Source: Planctomycetota bacterium
Lineage (GTDB): Bacteria > Planctomycetota > Phycisphaerae > Phycisphaerales > UBA1924
DNA: 7,599 bases
Reading direction: 5' to 3'
NCBI GenBank assembly: GCA_023432465.1
Contig: JAEYUO010000080.1
Location: 1-7,599, forward strand
In this document: in pieces, positions 1-7,252 of the stretch
How positions within the stretch are numbered: the first letter of the stretch is position 1
Layout of the letters: each line of letters starts with the position of its first letter
Translations under genes and position numbers: made by a program
The notes under the pieces: model-generated
Databases searched by the model: none
The model's input: only the letters and a program-made list of their open reading frames with translations
Told to the model about the DNA's origin: nothing

Positions 1-32
1 GGCCACGACTCTCCGTCGTGGCCCGTTTTCGC
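1..32 (+). terminator. Intrinsic terminator-like hairpin upstream of galK
   Basis: A perfect 9-bp inverted repeat (GGCCACGAC at 1-9, GTCGTGGCC at 15-23) encloses a 5-base loop and is followed by a T-rich tail, CGTTTTCGCTTTT. GC-rich stem plus T-tract is the classic rho-independent layout for transcription running left to right, so it probably ends a gene lying before the window. The stem starts at base 1, so it could extend further out of view. It stops only about 20 bases before the likely galK start, leaving almost no room for a separate galK promoter, so a leader or attenuator role for galK is an alternative. Confidence 0.7.
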
Positions 33-52
33 TTTTGCTACCCTCTGTTCCC

Positions 53-1264
<1,212 letters not shown>

Positions 1265-1320
1265 GCCGAACATGCGACCGAATCGGGCGGATCGCCATAC
1301 GCGGACGCATTCAATTCTCG

Positions 1321-1369
1321 CCGACATCCGACATCCGACATCCGACATCCGACATCCGACATCCGACAT
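1321..1369. repeat. Heptanucleotide tandem array, (CCGACAT)x7
   Basis: Seven exact, uninterrupted copies of the 7-base unit CCGACAT (ATGTCGG on the minus strand) fill most of the 108-base gap between the galK and carboxypeptidase stop codons. The last full copy ends 3 bases from the carboxypeptidase stop. The unit is not self-complementary, so it does not form a simple terminator hairpin. Seven is not a multiple of three, so the array reads through all frames as repeating HPTSDIR (+) or MSDVGCR (-) peptides; these are artefacts of the repeat. Perfect copy identity suggests recent slippage expansion or selection. Function is unknown. Copy number may vary between strains. Confidence 0.95.
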
Positions 1370-1372
1370 CGA

Positions 1373-3793
1373 TCAGCACCCTGCAAACCAGCTCGCCAGG
1401 AACGCGAAGATGTCCGGCACGCCAATCCCCGGCGTCCCATCGACATCCGCGCTCGGGCTATCCGCAAACCACGCGCTGAGGTACGCGAAGATATCCGCCA
1501 CCTCACGCTCGCCGTTGCCGTCAAAGTCCGCTGCGCACGGCGGCAGTGGGGGGCATCCCCGCACATCCACCCTCACTTCATCGATCGCCGCCTCAACGAT
1601 GGAGCCTGCCCCCGCATCATCCGCCACAAACCGCAGCCGCATCGCGGCGGTCGGCTCGATCAGGCCGAGCAACTCGAACTCAAACTTCACCCACGCGTTC
1701 GTGCTCCCGCTCGCCGGGATGGTCTGCAGCGGCTGCCAGTTCGCCCCATCATTGTTCGAGATGAACACGTTGAACGGATCCTGCGCCGGGCTCGATCCCT
1801 GATCGTTGGAATACCACAGCCAGTAGGACAACACCACCGACTCGGCGGTCCCGCCCCCCGGGTCGATCGCGCTGAACGCCGAGCTGGTCAGCGTCGTCGC
1901 GCCGCCATCGACATCAAAGCTCCCAATCCCCGAACCGGCCGCGGCCCCGGTGATCCAGCACCGCGTGCCGTCCTCCGACACATCCTGCCCCGGCTGCGCT
2001 GCGGTGGCCTGCGGCGCTGCCAGCTCCCAGATCCCCGTCGTCGCGGAGTCACCCGGGGCGCCGACGACCCACCCTGTGCTCGACTCGCATGGGTCGCGAT
2101 ATGAATACACGGTCTGCACCACCCCCACGCTCAGCGCGCTCGCCATCGCATCGACGGGGTACGTGGCCGCCGCTCCCCCCGTCGTCATCGCCGCCAGCCG
2201 GAACTCGATCGTGTCCCCGCACGCGCCCGCCGGCAGCGTCACCAGGTACTCATCTTCCGCGGGCAGCGGAACAAGCTCCGTCTCCGTGAATGCGCCCGCG
2301 CTCCCGAACCTCGATAGCAGCTTCGCGCTCCCGCTCTGCACGGTGTTCCACTTCGAGTCGATCACCACGCGGAAGCTCGTCGTGTCCCCCGTCTCCGCCA
2401 CCGATGGCACTCCGTCGGGGAAGGTGAACCGCAGCGGCAGACCCACATAGTCCAGCAGCGTCAGCACCGCCGCGTAGTTCTCCTCTCCGGTCGGAATGAT
2501 CTCACTCGCCGGGGCAACAAACCCGTACGTCCCCGTGTCCCGCAGCTCAAATGTCCAGCTCAAGGTTCCCTGTGCGCCAAACACCCAGTCCGGCACTGTT
2601 CCCGAGGCCGGGTAGATCGTCGTGTACGACGGCCCACTCACATACGACATCCCGTGCACCGACCGCACCTCCCGCGACATGTCCGCGTTCAGCCTCGCAA
2701 ACTCCGACTGTGCGGGCTCCGCGGGCAGCGCGGCCGTGTACCCCCACGGCGACAAAATCAACTGGCTGAACGTGTGGAAGTCGATGTGCGCATCCAGCCG
2801 CGGCCGCGCAACGATGAAGTCCCGCAGCGCGGCCGTCTCCGGCTCGCTGAACGCGTTGGGTCCACGATACGTCTCATTCCCCGGGCTTGTGCTCGCCCCC
2901 TCCCCGCCCCATTCAAAGCCCCAGTTGCGATTCGCATCGACGCCGAACGTCCCGTTGCCGTTATTGACCCGCGTCTTGCGCCACAGCCGCGTGTTCGTCC
3001 ACGAGAACACATAGCCGTCGGGGTTGATGATCGGGACAATGATCACCTCCACGTTGTTCAGCAGTTCGACAATCCGCGGCTCGCCCGCCTGATAGTCCGC
3101 GATCAGCTCGTGCGCAATGAACATCACCGTCGTCGGGCTCAGCCATTCCCGCGCGTGCTGCGTGCCGTTGAACAGCACCTGCCGCCGTTGATCGCGCGGA
3201 TTCTCCGGAGAATCCGGCGCGGACACCGCCAGCCCGCGGATGTCCCGCCCGAAGCGCGATGTCCCGACGTTCACCGGCATCGCCACGCCGGGGTTGTTCG
3301 CCACCAGCAGATCCACCCGTGCCAGCACTTCCGCGTGCGTGCGAAACGTGTCAAAGTACGTATCGCCGCGCAGAACAGCCCCTTCGTTCTGCTCCGCCGC
3401 CCGCACCGCCTCATACTGCGCCCGCTCCGCATCGATCAACGCGCCAACATCCGCGACGAGCACCTCAAACCCGATCCCCGCCTCGCTTAGGGCTTCCCGG
3501 CCCTCCGCGCTCACCACCAGGTCCAGCTCCGGCCCCCGCCTCTCGCAGAACCAAGTCGTCTCCGCAACCGCCAGCGCGGTCATCTCCTCCCGCATGCTCC
3601 GCGGCACCACCCGCACCACCTGGCACCCCTCATACGTCGTGCGCGTCGCAACCGCTTCCCCCGGCGCAGCCGCGCCCCCGCCGGCCACACCGCCCCCCGC
3701 CTCAGCCTGCCCCTGCGCCGCCGCGGCAGCCAGCGCCACCGCCAGGCCCGCAAGCCCGAGCCCAAACCCCACGCCTCTGGTGCGCTGTGCCAT
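1373..3793 (-). CDS. Secreted M14 zinc procarboxypeptidase with dockerin-like C-terminal tail
   Basis: A metallocarboxypeptidase predicted to be exported and to remove C-terminal amino acids from peptides. The 806-residue product begins with a signal peptide (charged MAQRTR, hydrophobic to about residue 26, probable cleavage near AQGQA). Residues about 54-140 match the M14 activation propeptide (YEGCQVVRVVP start). The catalytic domain spans about 145-450. By motif alignment to carboxypeptidase A, zinc ligands are H213, E216 (HAREW) and H340 (DFH); substrate binding uses R272, N288-R289 (DANRNW) and Y394; the catalytic glutamate is E416 (TFELRDTG). The position equivalent to CPA residue 255 is P401, not Asp, so B-type preference for basic residues is not expected. 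A beta-rich region (about 565-745, TGWVVGAPGD start) precedes two EF-hand-like calcium loops (756-767 and 783-794). The frame stays open far upstream, antisense to psd and pssA, but the real start is ATG at 3793, set by the signal peptide and an AGGAG 5 bases upstream. Function is confident; substrate and role of the C-terminal domains are inference. Confidence 0.93.
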   Translation of the reverse strand: MAQRTRGVGFGLGLAGLAVALAAAAAQGQAEAGGGVAGGGAAAPGEAVATRTTYEGCQVVRVVPRSMREEMTALAVAETTWFCERRGPELDLVVSAEGREALSEAGIGFEVLVADVGALIDAERAQYEAVRAAEQNEGAVLRGDTYFDTFRTHAEVLARVDLLVANNPGVAMPVNVGTSRFGRDIRGLAVSAPDSPENPRDQRRQVLFNGTQHAREWLSPTTVMFIAHELIADYQAGEPRIVELLNNVEVIIVPIINPDGYVFSWTNTRLWRKTRVNNGNGTFGVDANRNWGFEWGGEGASTSPGNETYRGPNAFSEPETAALRDFIVARPRLDAHIDFHTFSQLILSPWGYTAALPAEPAQSEFARLNADMSREVRSVHGMSYVSGPSYTTIYPASGTVPDWVFGAQGTLSWTFELRDTGTYGFVAPASEIIPTGEENYAAVLTLLDYVGLPLRFTFPDGVPSVAETGDTTSFRVVIDSKWNTVQSGSAKLLSRFGSAGAFTETELVPLPAEDEYLVTLPAGACGDTIEFRLAAMTTGGAAATYPVDAMASALSVGVVQTVYSYRDPCESSTGWVVGAPGDSATTGIWELAAPQATAAQPGQDVSEDGTRCWITGAAAGSGIGSFDVDGGATTLTSSAFSAIDPGGGTAESVVLSYWLWYSNDQGSSPAQDPFNVFISNNDGANWQPLQTIPASGSTNAWVKFEFELLGLIEPTAAMRLRFVADDAGAGSIVEAAIDEVRVDVRGCPPLPPCAADFDGNGEREVADIFAYLSAWFADSPSADVDGTPGIGVPDIFAFLASWFAGC

Positions 3794-3925
3794 CGTCGCT
3801 CCTGTCTGAACCCACGCCAGTGGGCAAGGTATTGACCTCAGAACATGCCGGAAGCCCAAGTATGAAGGCTGTTCGGTCCGTCGGCCACACCGGTTGCGAT
3901 CATTCTCCGAACCTACGCTTTGCCC
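3794..3925. promoter_or_regulatory. Divergent intergenic region between carboxypeptidase and psd-pssA
   Basis: This 132-base gap separates divergent genes and must hold promoters for both, unless the carboxypeptidase transcript starts inside psd. It is less GC-rich than the flanking genes. On the plus strand TTGACC at 3834-3839 resembles a -35 box, but no good -10 hexamer follows at 16-18 bases. On the minus strand TTGGGC followed after 17 bases by GTCAAT is a weak alternative. I see no operator palindrome or riboswitch. The region assignment follows from gene layout; individual boxes are speculative. Confidence 0.4.
3799..3803 (-). promoter_or_regulatory. Shine-Dalgarno site of the carboxypeptidase gene
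   Basis: On the minus strand AGGAG lies 5 bases before the ATG at 3793. This site decides the start: it excludes the long open extension of the same frame, which runs antisense through psd and pssA, and places the signal peptide at the N-terminus. It is the clearest ribosome binding site in the window. Confidence 0.75.
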
Positions 3926-4732
3926 ATGTCCCCAACCGCCCAATCGAGCGCGGGCTCCCCCCGCCCCGCGGAGACCCAGTATCCCCCGATCGCCCGCGAG
4001 GGGTGGATCATCATCGCCGCGTTTTTCCTCGGCTCGTTCCTCCTCTCCTCTCTCGCGGCCATTTTTCTCAACCCCGCCGTCGGCGGCCTGGTCTCCCTCA
4101 TCGGCCTCCCCCTCTCGCTCTGGGCCATCTGGTTCTTTCGCGACCCGGTCCGCAACATCCCGCAGACCGAGGATCTGGTCATCTGCCCCGCCGATGGCGT
4201 CTGCTGCTTCGTCGGCCCGACGGCCCCGCCGCCCGAGCTCGGCCTCGACCCCGCCTGCACGCGCGTCAGCGTGTTTATGAACGTCTTCAACGTCCACGTC
4301 AACCGCACACCCATCGCCGGGACCATCGAGCGCATCGAGTATCGCCCCGGCAAGTTCTTCAACGCCTCGCTCGACAAGGCCAGCGAGTTCAACGAGCGTT
4401 GCGGCCTGTCGATCCGCCGCGATGACGGCCTTGCGATCGGCTGCGTACAGATCGCCGGCCTTATCGCTCGCCGCATTGTCTGCCGCGCCAAGACCGGCGA
4501 ACGCTACCGCGCGGGCGAACGCTTCGGCCTCATCCGCTTCGGCTCGCGCGTGGATGTCTATCTTCCCCCCGGCATCGAGCCGCGCACCAGAGTCGGCGAC
4601 CGCATTGGCGCCGGCGAGACCATCATCGCACAGGTATCGATCGACTCCGCCCCGAATGGACAGCGCGATGCTGAATCCCAGCCCGCCGTCGTCGCCGCGA
4701 GCGGCACATCCAGCGCGGCGGGGGGCAACTGA
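3926..4732 (+). CDS. psd: Phosphatidylserine decarboxylase, short pyruvoyl-dependent type
   Basis: Decarboxylates phosphatidylserine to phosphatidylethanolamine at the inner membrane. The 268-residue product (from ATG 3926) has two N-terminal hydrophobic segments (about 27-48 and 53-71) followed by the family FFRDPVR motif. Residues D90 in CPADG and H124 in FNVHVNRTP match conserved active-site positions. The self-cleavage site is G206-S207 in RFGSRVDVYLP, where the serine becomes the pyruvoyl prosthetic group and the chain splits into beta and alpha subunits. The GS-type site and length place it in the short Psd class rather than the longer LGST-type E. coli enzyme. A low-complexity Ala/Ser/Gly tail follows about residue 238. 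A TTG six bases upstream is a possible alternative start; neither has a clear ribosome binding site. It is followed after 3 bases by pssA, which makes its substrate. Archaetidylserine decarboxylases share this architecture, but bacterial context supports Psd. Confidence 0.93.
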   Translation: MSPTAQSSAGSPRPAETQYPPIAREGWIIIAAFFLGSFLLSSLAAIFLNPAVGGLVSLIGLPLSLWAIWFFRDPVRNIPQTEDLVICPADGVCCFVGPTAPPPELGLDPACTRVSVFMNVFNVHVNRTPIAGTIERIEYRPGKFFNASLDKASEFNERCGLSIRRDDGLAIGCVQIAGLIARRIVCRAKTGERYRAGERFGLIRFGSRVDVYLPPGIEPRTRVGDRIGAGETIIAQVSIDSAPNGQRDAESQPAVVAASGTSSAAGGN

Positions 4733-4735
4733 GCC

Positions 4736-5686
4736 ATGTTCATCCGCTACCCATCCCGCCAGCGCGATGTCCCCCTCCGGCTCATCATCCCCAACCTGCT
4801 CACGACCATGGGCCTGTGCAGCGGGCTGGTCGCGATTCACTTCACGCTCAAGCCCGGCGGCCCGGACTTCGACCGCGCCGTCCTGGCGATCATGGTCGCC
4901 GCCGTCTTTGACATGCTCGACGGTCGCGCCGCCCGCCTCCTCCACGCCACCTCCAAGTTCGGCACCGTGCTCGACTCCCTCTCCGACTTCCTCTGCTTCG
5001 GCATCGCCCCCGCCGTGCTCATGCACCAGTGGATGCTCAAGCGCTCCGACCTCCAGCCCGTCGGCAAGGCGACCGAGGCCTTTGTGCTCGCCGCCATCCT
5101 GCTCTTTGCCCTCTGCAGCGCGCTCCGACTGGCCCGATTCACCGCCGCGGCGGAAATGCCCGCAAGCAAGCCCGATTCCAGGCCCGGCAGCACGAAGCCC
5201 GGCCCCGTAGAGGAGCCTACCGACCCCGAAGCGCCGCTCGACATTGGCAACCAGCCAGCGCCCGGTCCCCATCCCAAGCCCTCGCCCCTCGCGGCCAAGT
5301 TCTTCGTCGGAATGCCCACGCCCGCCGCCGCGGCCGCCGTGCTCATCCCCGTCATGCTCGAGCTTTCCAAGTTCGTCCAGGCCGCGCCCCACACCATCGC
5401 CATCGTCTGCTACACCTTCGCGATCGCATGGCTCATGGTCAGCCAGCAGCCCATGTTCTCGTTCAAGAAGCTCCGCATCAGCCGCCCGCTGATCGTCCCC
5501 CTGATGCTCGCCGTGGGCATCTGGTTCGTGCTCGCCGCGAAGGATTTCTGGCTCGCGATCGCGGCCGTCGCCGGGGCCTACGTCCTCACGATCCCCCTGA
5601 GCCTCTGGTCCTACTACCGCACCCTGAAGCAGATGAACCCCGCCGCGGCCGACCACCCGGCGGATGCCCCCGGCCGCGAAGGGTGA
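4736..5686 (+). CDS. pssA: CDP-diacylglycerol-serine O-phosphatidyltransferase
   Basis: An integral membrane CDP-alcohol phosphotransferase that condenses CDP-diacylglycerol with L-serine to give phosphatidylserine and CMP. The family signature D-x2-DG-x2-AR-x8-G-x3-D-x3-D is intact: D59, D62-G63, A66-R67, G76, D80 and D84. The last aspartate is the presumed catalytic base and the others bind metal and the CDP moiety. Several hydrophobic segments flank it (about 14-36, 46-60, 115-132, 192-210, 218-236, 250-292). The FVGMPTPAAAA stretch near 190-200 matches the FVGLPxPAAA motif typical of PssA, which separates it from phosphatidylglycerophosphate synthase. An unusual proline/charge-rich insert (about 140-186) lies just before that motif. 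The ATG follows the psd stop by 3 bases, so translation is probably coupled and the two genes form a phosphatidylethanolamine operon. No strong Shine-Dalgarno is seen; a G-rich run lies about 12 bases upstream. Confidence 0.94.
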   Translation: MFIRYPSRQRDVPLRLIIPNLLTTMGLCSGLVAIHFTLKPGGPDFDRAVLAIMVAAVFDMLDGRAARLLHATSKFGTVLDSLSDFLCFGIAPAVLMHQWMLKRSDLQPVGKATEAFVLAAILLFALCSALRLARFTAAAEMPASKPDSRPGSTKPGPVEEPTDPEAPLDIGNQPAPGPHPKPSPLAAKFFVGMPTPAAAAAVLIPVMLELSKFVQAAPHTIAIVCYTFAIAWLMVSQQPMFSFKKLRISRPLIVPLMLAVGIWFVLAAKDFWLAIAAVAGAYVLTIPLSLWSYYRTLKQMNPAAADHPADAPGREG

Positions 5687-5690
5687 TGTG

Positions 5691-5960
5691 TCATTGCCCG
5701 CGCTGAGGATTGTTCAGCCGGTTCAGTCTCGACGCCCGCTGCGTCGCCTGCTCCTGGAAGGGCACGGTCGCGGATATCGAAACGGCGTAATCCCGTGTGG
5801 CGTTGCCCGTAATCGCATCACCTTGCTGCAAGAGGCGTCGCAGGGCGGGTGCAGTCTCCCGCGCACTGGCGATTCCCTCAGACAACATACTCAGGCAACT
5901 CGGTCGCAACATCGGCAAGGTCTTTCGAGGCATGGAGATACTGGACGTCGTACTCGCCAT
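5691..5960 (-). CDS. Possible small ORF or gene remnant downstream of the FkbM methyltransferase
   Basis: An 89-codon minus-strand frame starts inside the 3' end of the methyltransferase gene, in another frame, and continues about 190 bases past its stop. The part beyond the overlap reads as an ordinary soluble peptide (segments ETAPALRRLLQQGD and ATVPFQEQATQRASRLNRL). By hand count its codons are GC-richest at position three and poorest at position two, a coding-like pattern. I do not recognise a family. It may be a translationally coupled small gene, the leftover 3' end of a gene cut when the methyltransferase region arrived, or chance. The ATG at 5960 gives an 83-base overlap, so a shorter start or a missing 5' end is plausible. 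Confidence 0.22.
   Translation of the reverse strand: MASTTSSISMPRKTLPMLRPSCLSMLSEGIASARETAPALRRLLQQGDAITGNATRDYAVSISATVPFQEQATQRASRLNRLNNPQRGQ
5702..5746. terminator. Weak paired hairpins after pssA
   Basis: Two small inverted repeats follow the pssA stop: GCTGA (5702-5706) with TCAGC (5714-5718), and CGACGC (5730-5735) with GCGTCG (5741-5746) around a 5-base loop. They lie between the pssA stop and the minus-strand methyltransferase that runs toward it, so they could terminate either transcript. No T-tract follows in either direction, so an intrinsic terminator is not established. Confidence 0.2.
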
Positions 5961-6771
5961 GAAGCGATTCGCACAAACTCGGTGTCAACTGCGTGTAGCG
6001 TCTTCCGTCTCCCTCGAGAACACGCGCGAACATGTGGTAGCCCGCGTCTTGGAGTATGCCGACCACGTCACGGACACAGCTTGGTCCATGCAGTTCGATG
6101 GCGAGTCTGGGTGAGAAGCGACGGAGCGTCTCCGCCGCGCCACGAAGCGCCAATCCCTCGGCGCCTTCGATGTCGATCTTCATGACGTTGGGCGGAAGAA
6201 TGAGCCCCTTGTCCACGAGAGTGTCCAGTCTGCATACGGGCACGACCTGCGTGGCGGAACGGATCCCGTACCAGAGCTCGGCGGTACTGGAAGCGCCGTT
6301 GCGGATTCGATAGAGCGCTCCCGATTGGGAGTGCGCCTGATCGAGCTGAAAGACCTCCTCACCATCGCTATCCCCCACTGCGAAGGGCAAGACGGTGGTG
6401 CGATCGGTAATGCCCCCAAGGTCAACGTTGCGCTGGAGGAGCGCACGATTCGCCGTTGCCGGCTCGAAGGAATAGACCCGCGATGCGCCGCACACGGTGG
6501 CGAAGAAGCGAGTGTAGAGTCCGATGTGTGCCCCCAAGTCGTAGACAACATCGTCGGGACGGATGAACGAGCGCAGGCCGCCAAAGAACCAACCGTCGTT
6601 GATCGGGCTGCGGAGCCAGTAGCTCCTGTCGGTGCGAGCCCGGATCTCAAATGGACCGATCGAAGGGACATGAACCGTGCGCCGGAAGTCGGGCATGCAA
6701 CGCAAGACGCTCTTCGCAAGCCTCGGACGATTTCGAACCCAACCCGCAACCGATCTGATCATCGTCTTCAT
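5878..6771 (-). CDS. FkbM-family SAM-dependent methyltransferase
   Basis: A class I methyltransferase of the FkbM family, which typically O-methylates sugars or other hydroxyls in polysaccharides, glycolipids or secondary metabolites. In the 297-residue product, motif I (VVYDLGAHIGLY, about 75-86) forms the SAM-binding glycine loop. FEP at 102-104 carries the acidic residue expected to bind the SAM ribose. KIDIEGAEG (198-206) is the diagnostic FkbM signature, and IELHG (225-229) is a later core strand. The first 70 residues and the C-terminal 60 are variable and probably set substrate choice. The ATG at 6771 has GAGGGG 8 bases upstream on its strand; M4 is an alternative start. The gene is less GC-rich than its neighbours and has no glycosyltransferase or biosynthetic partner in view, which suggests horizontal acquisition or relocation from a polysaccharide cluster. 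Family assignment is firm; the acceptor is unknown. Confidence 0.9.
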   Translation of the reverse strand: MKTMIRSVAGWVRNRPRLAKSVLRCMPDFRRTVHVPSIGPFEIRARTDRSYWLRSPINDGWFFGGLRSFIRPDDVVYDLGAHIGLYTRFFATVCGASRVYSFEPATANRALLQRNVDLGGITDRTTVLPFAVGDSDGEEVFQLDQAHSQSGALYRIRNGASSTAELWYGIRSATQVVPVCRLDTLVDKGLILPPNVMKIDIEGAEGLALRGAAETLRRFSPRLAIELHGPSCVRDVVGILQDAGYHMFARVLEGDGRRYTQLTPSLCESLHGEYDVQYLHASKDLADVATELPEYVV

Positions 6772-6779
6772 TGAATCGG

Positions 6780-6785
6780 CCCCTC
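6780..6785 (-). promoter_or_regulatory. Ribosome binding site of the FkbM methyltransferase
   Basis: Read on the minus strand, GAGGGG lies 8 bases before the ATG at 6771. The GAGG core matches the Shine-Dalgarno consensus and the spacing is suitable. It supports ATG 6771 over the second methionine three codons in. Confidence 0.5.
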
Positions 6786-6807
6786 ACGTGTCTACTCGCT
6801 TGACCCT

Positions 6808-6816
6808 CCCCCCCCC
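6808..6816. repeat. Poly-C (poly-G on minus) homopolymer of nine
   Basis: An uninterrupted run of nine C lies 37-45 bases upstream of the methyltransferase start, so its transcript would read nine G, or its promoter would contain them. Runs of this length are slippage-prone and in some bacteria switch surface-modification genes by altering promoter spacing. No convincing -35/-10 pair is seen around it, so a regulatory role is only a possibility. Confidence 0.5.
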
Positions 6817-6843
6817 TCTACACCGTTCCGGTGAAGCATTCGG

Positions 6844-6857
6844 CCGGGACATCCCGG
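6844..6857. repeat. Short palindrome CCGGGA-CA-TCCCGG
   Basis: A 6-bp perfect inverted repeat with a 2-base centre sits in the gap between the divergent methyltransferase and ankyrin genes. The short centre suits a dimeric protein binding site better than an RNA hairpin. It could be an operator for either gene, but chance palindromes are common in GC-rich DNA and no partner site was found. Confidence 0.3.
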
Positions 6858-6907
6858 GGGTTCCTCGGCGCACGACCGCCGCGGACTCTGGACCATGAGT
6901 GTACAGG

Positions 6908-7240
6908 ATGAACGTCCTGGTTCGGAGCGATTATCGGCTGCCCGGCGCGTGGGCCGCTCGTGAGGGCCACACAGCGTGCGTCGAACTGCTCTTCCGCCAC
7001 GGAGCCGATCCGAACCTGCGAGACGAATACCACATCGGATACACGGCTCTCGAAGAAGCGATGGAGAACGGCCATGTCGAAGCCGTCCGCTATCTCCTGA
7101 GTATTGGTGCCGACCCCGATATCCCAACCTCGATGCAAGTAACGGCCCGACACCGAGCCGAGGGTCTATCTCACGAAAAGATCACCATCCGCGACCTCAT
7201 CCGGGCAACTCCGCCCCGCCGCACCCGCGACAAAGCCTGA
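6908..7240 (+). CDS. Short ankyrin-repeat protein
   Basis: A 110-residue product (from ATG 6908) with about two ankyrin repeats, a helix-turn-helix scaffold for protein-protein contact. The first repeat runs DYRLPGAWAAREGHTACVEL then LFRHGADPN. The second contains GYTALEEAMENGHVEAVRYL then LSIGADPD. The WAAREGH and GADPN elements fit the consensus, but the usual TPLH at the head of repeat one is replaced by LPGA. A basic tail (TPPRRTRDKA) ends the protein. There is no signal peptide or membrane segment. A GTG at 6899 adds three residues; an in-frame stop lies directly before it. Another ATG at 6895 opens a different frame that stops at 6963. Two repeats is short for a stable ankyrin fold, so it may be the 3' part of a once longer gene. 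It converges on the HicB-like gene 12 bases downstream. Partner and function are unknown. Confidence 0.75.
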   Translation: MNVLVRSDYRLPGAWAAREGHTACVELLFRHGADPNLRDEYHIGYTALEEAMENGHVEAVRYLLSIGADPDIPTSMQVTARHRAEGLSHEKITIRDLIRATPPRRTRDKA

Positions 7241-7252
7241 CGGAGCAATCGG

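Noticed and set aside
1316..1372. CRISPR-like array
   Set aside because: The repeat unit is only 7 bases, with no spacers and no cas genes nearby, so it is a simple tandem repeat.
3794..5656. Very long open extension of the carboxypeptidase frame antisense to psd and pssA (over 600 codons)
   Set aside because: It is Gly/Asp/Glu/Arg-rich with no domain and mirrors the third-position GC bias of the plus-strand genes. The signal peptide and AGGAG site set the carboxypeptidase start at 3793.
5664..6185. Plus-strand frame of 173 codons from the end of pssA into the methyltransferase gene
   Set aside because: It starts inside pssA in another frame, is rich in Arg/His with no domain, and lies antisense to the well-supported FkbM gene.
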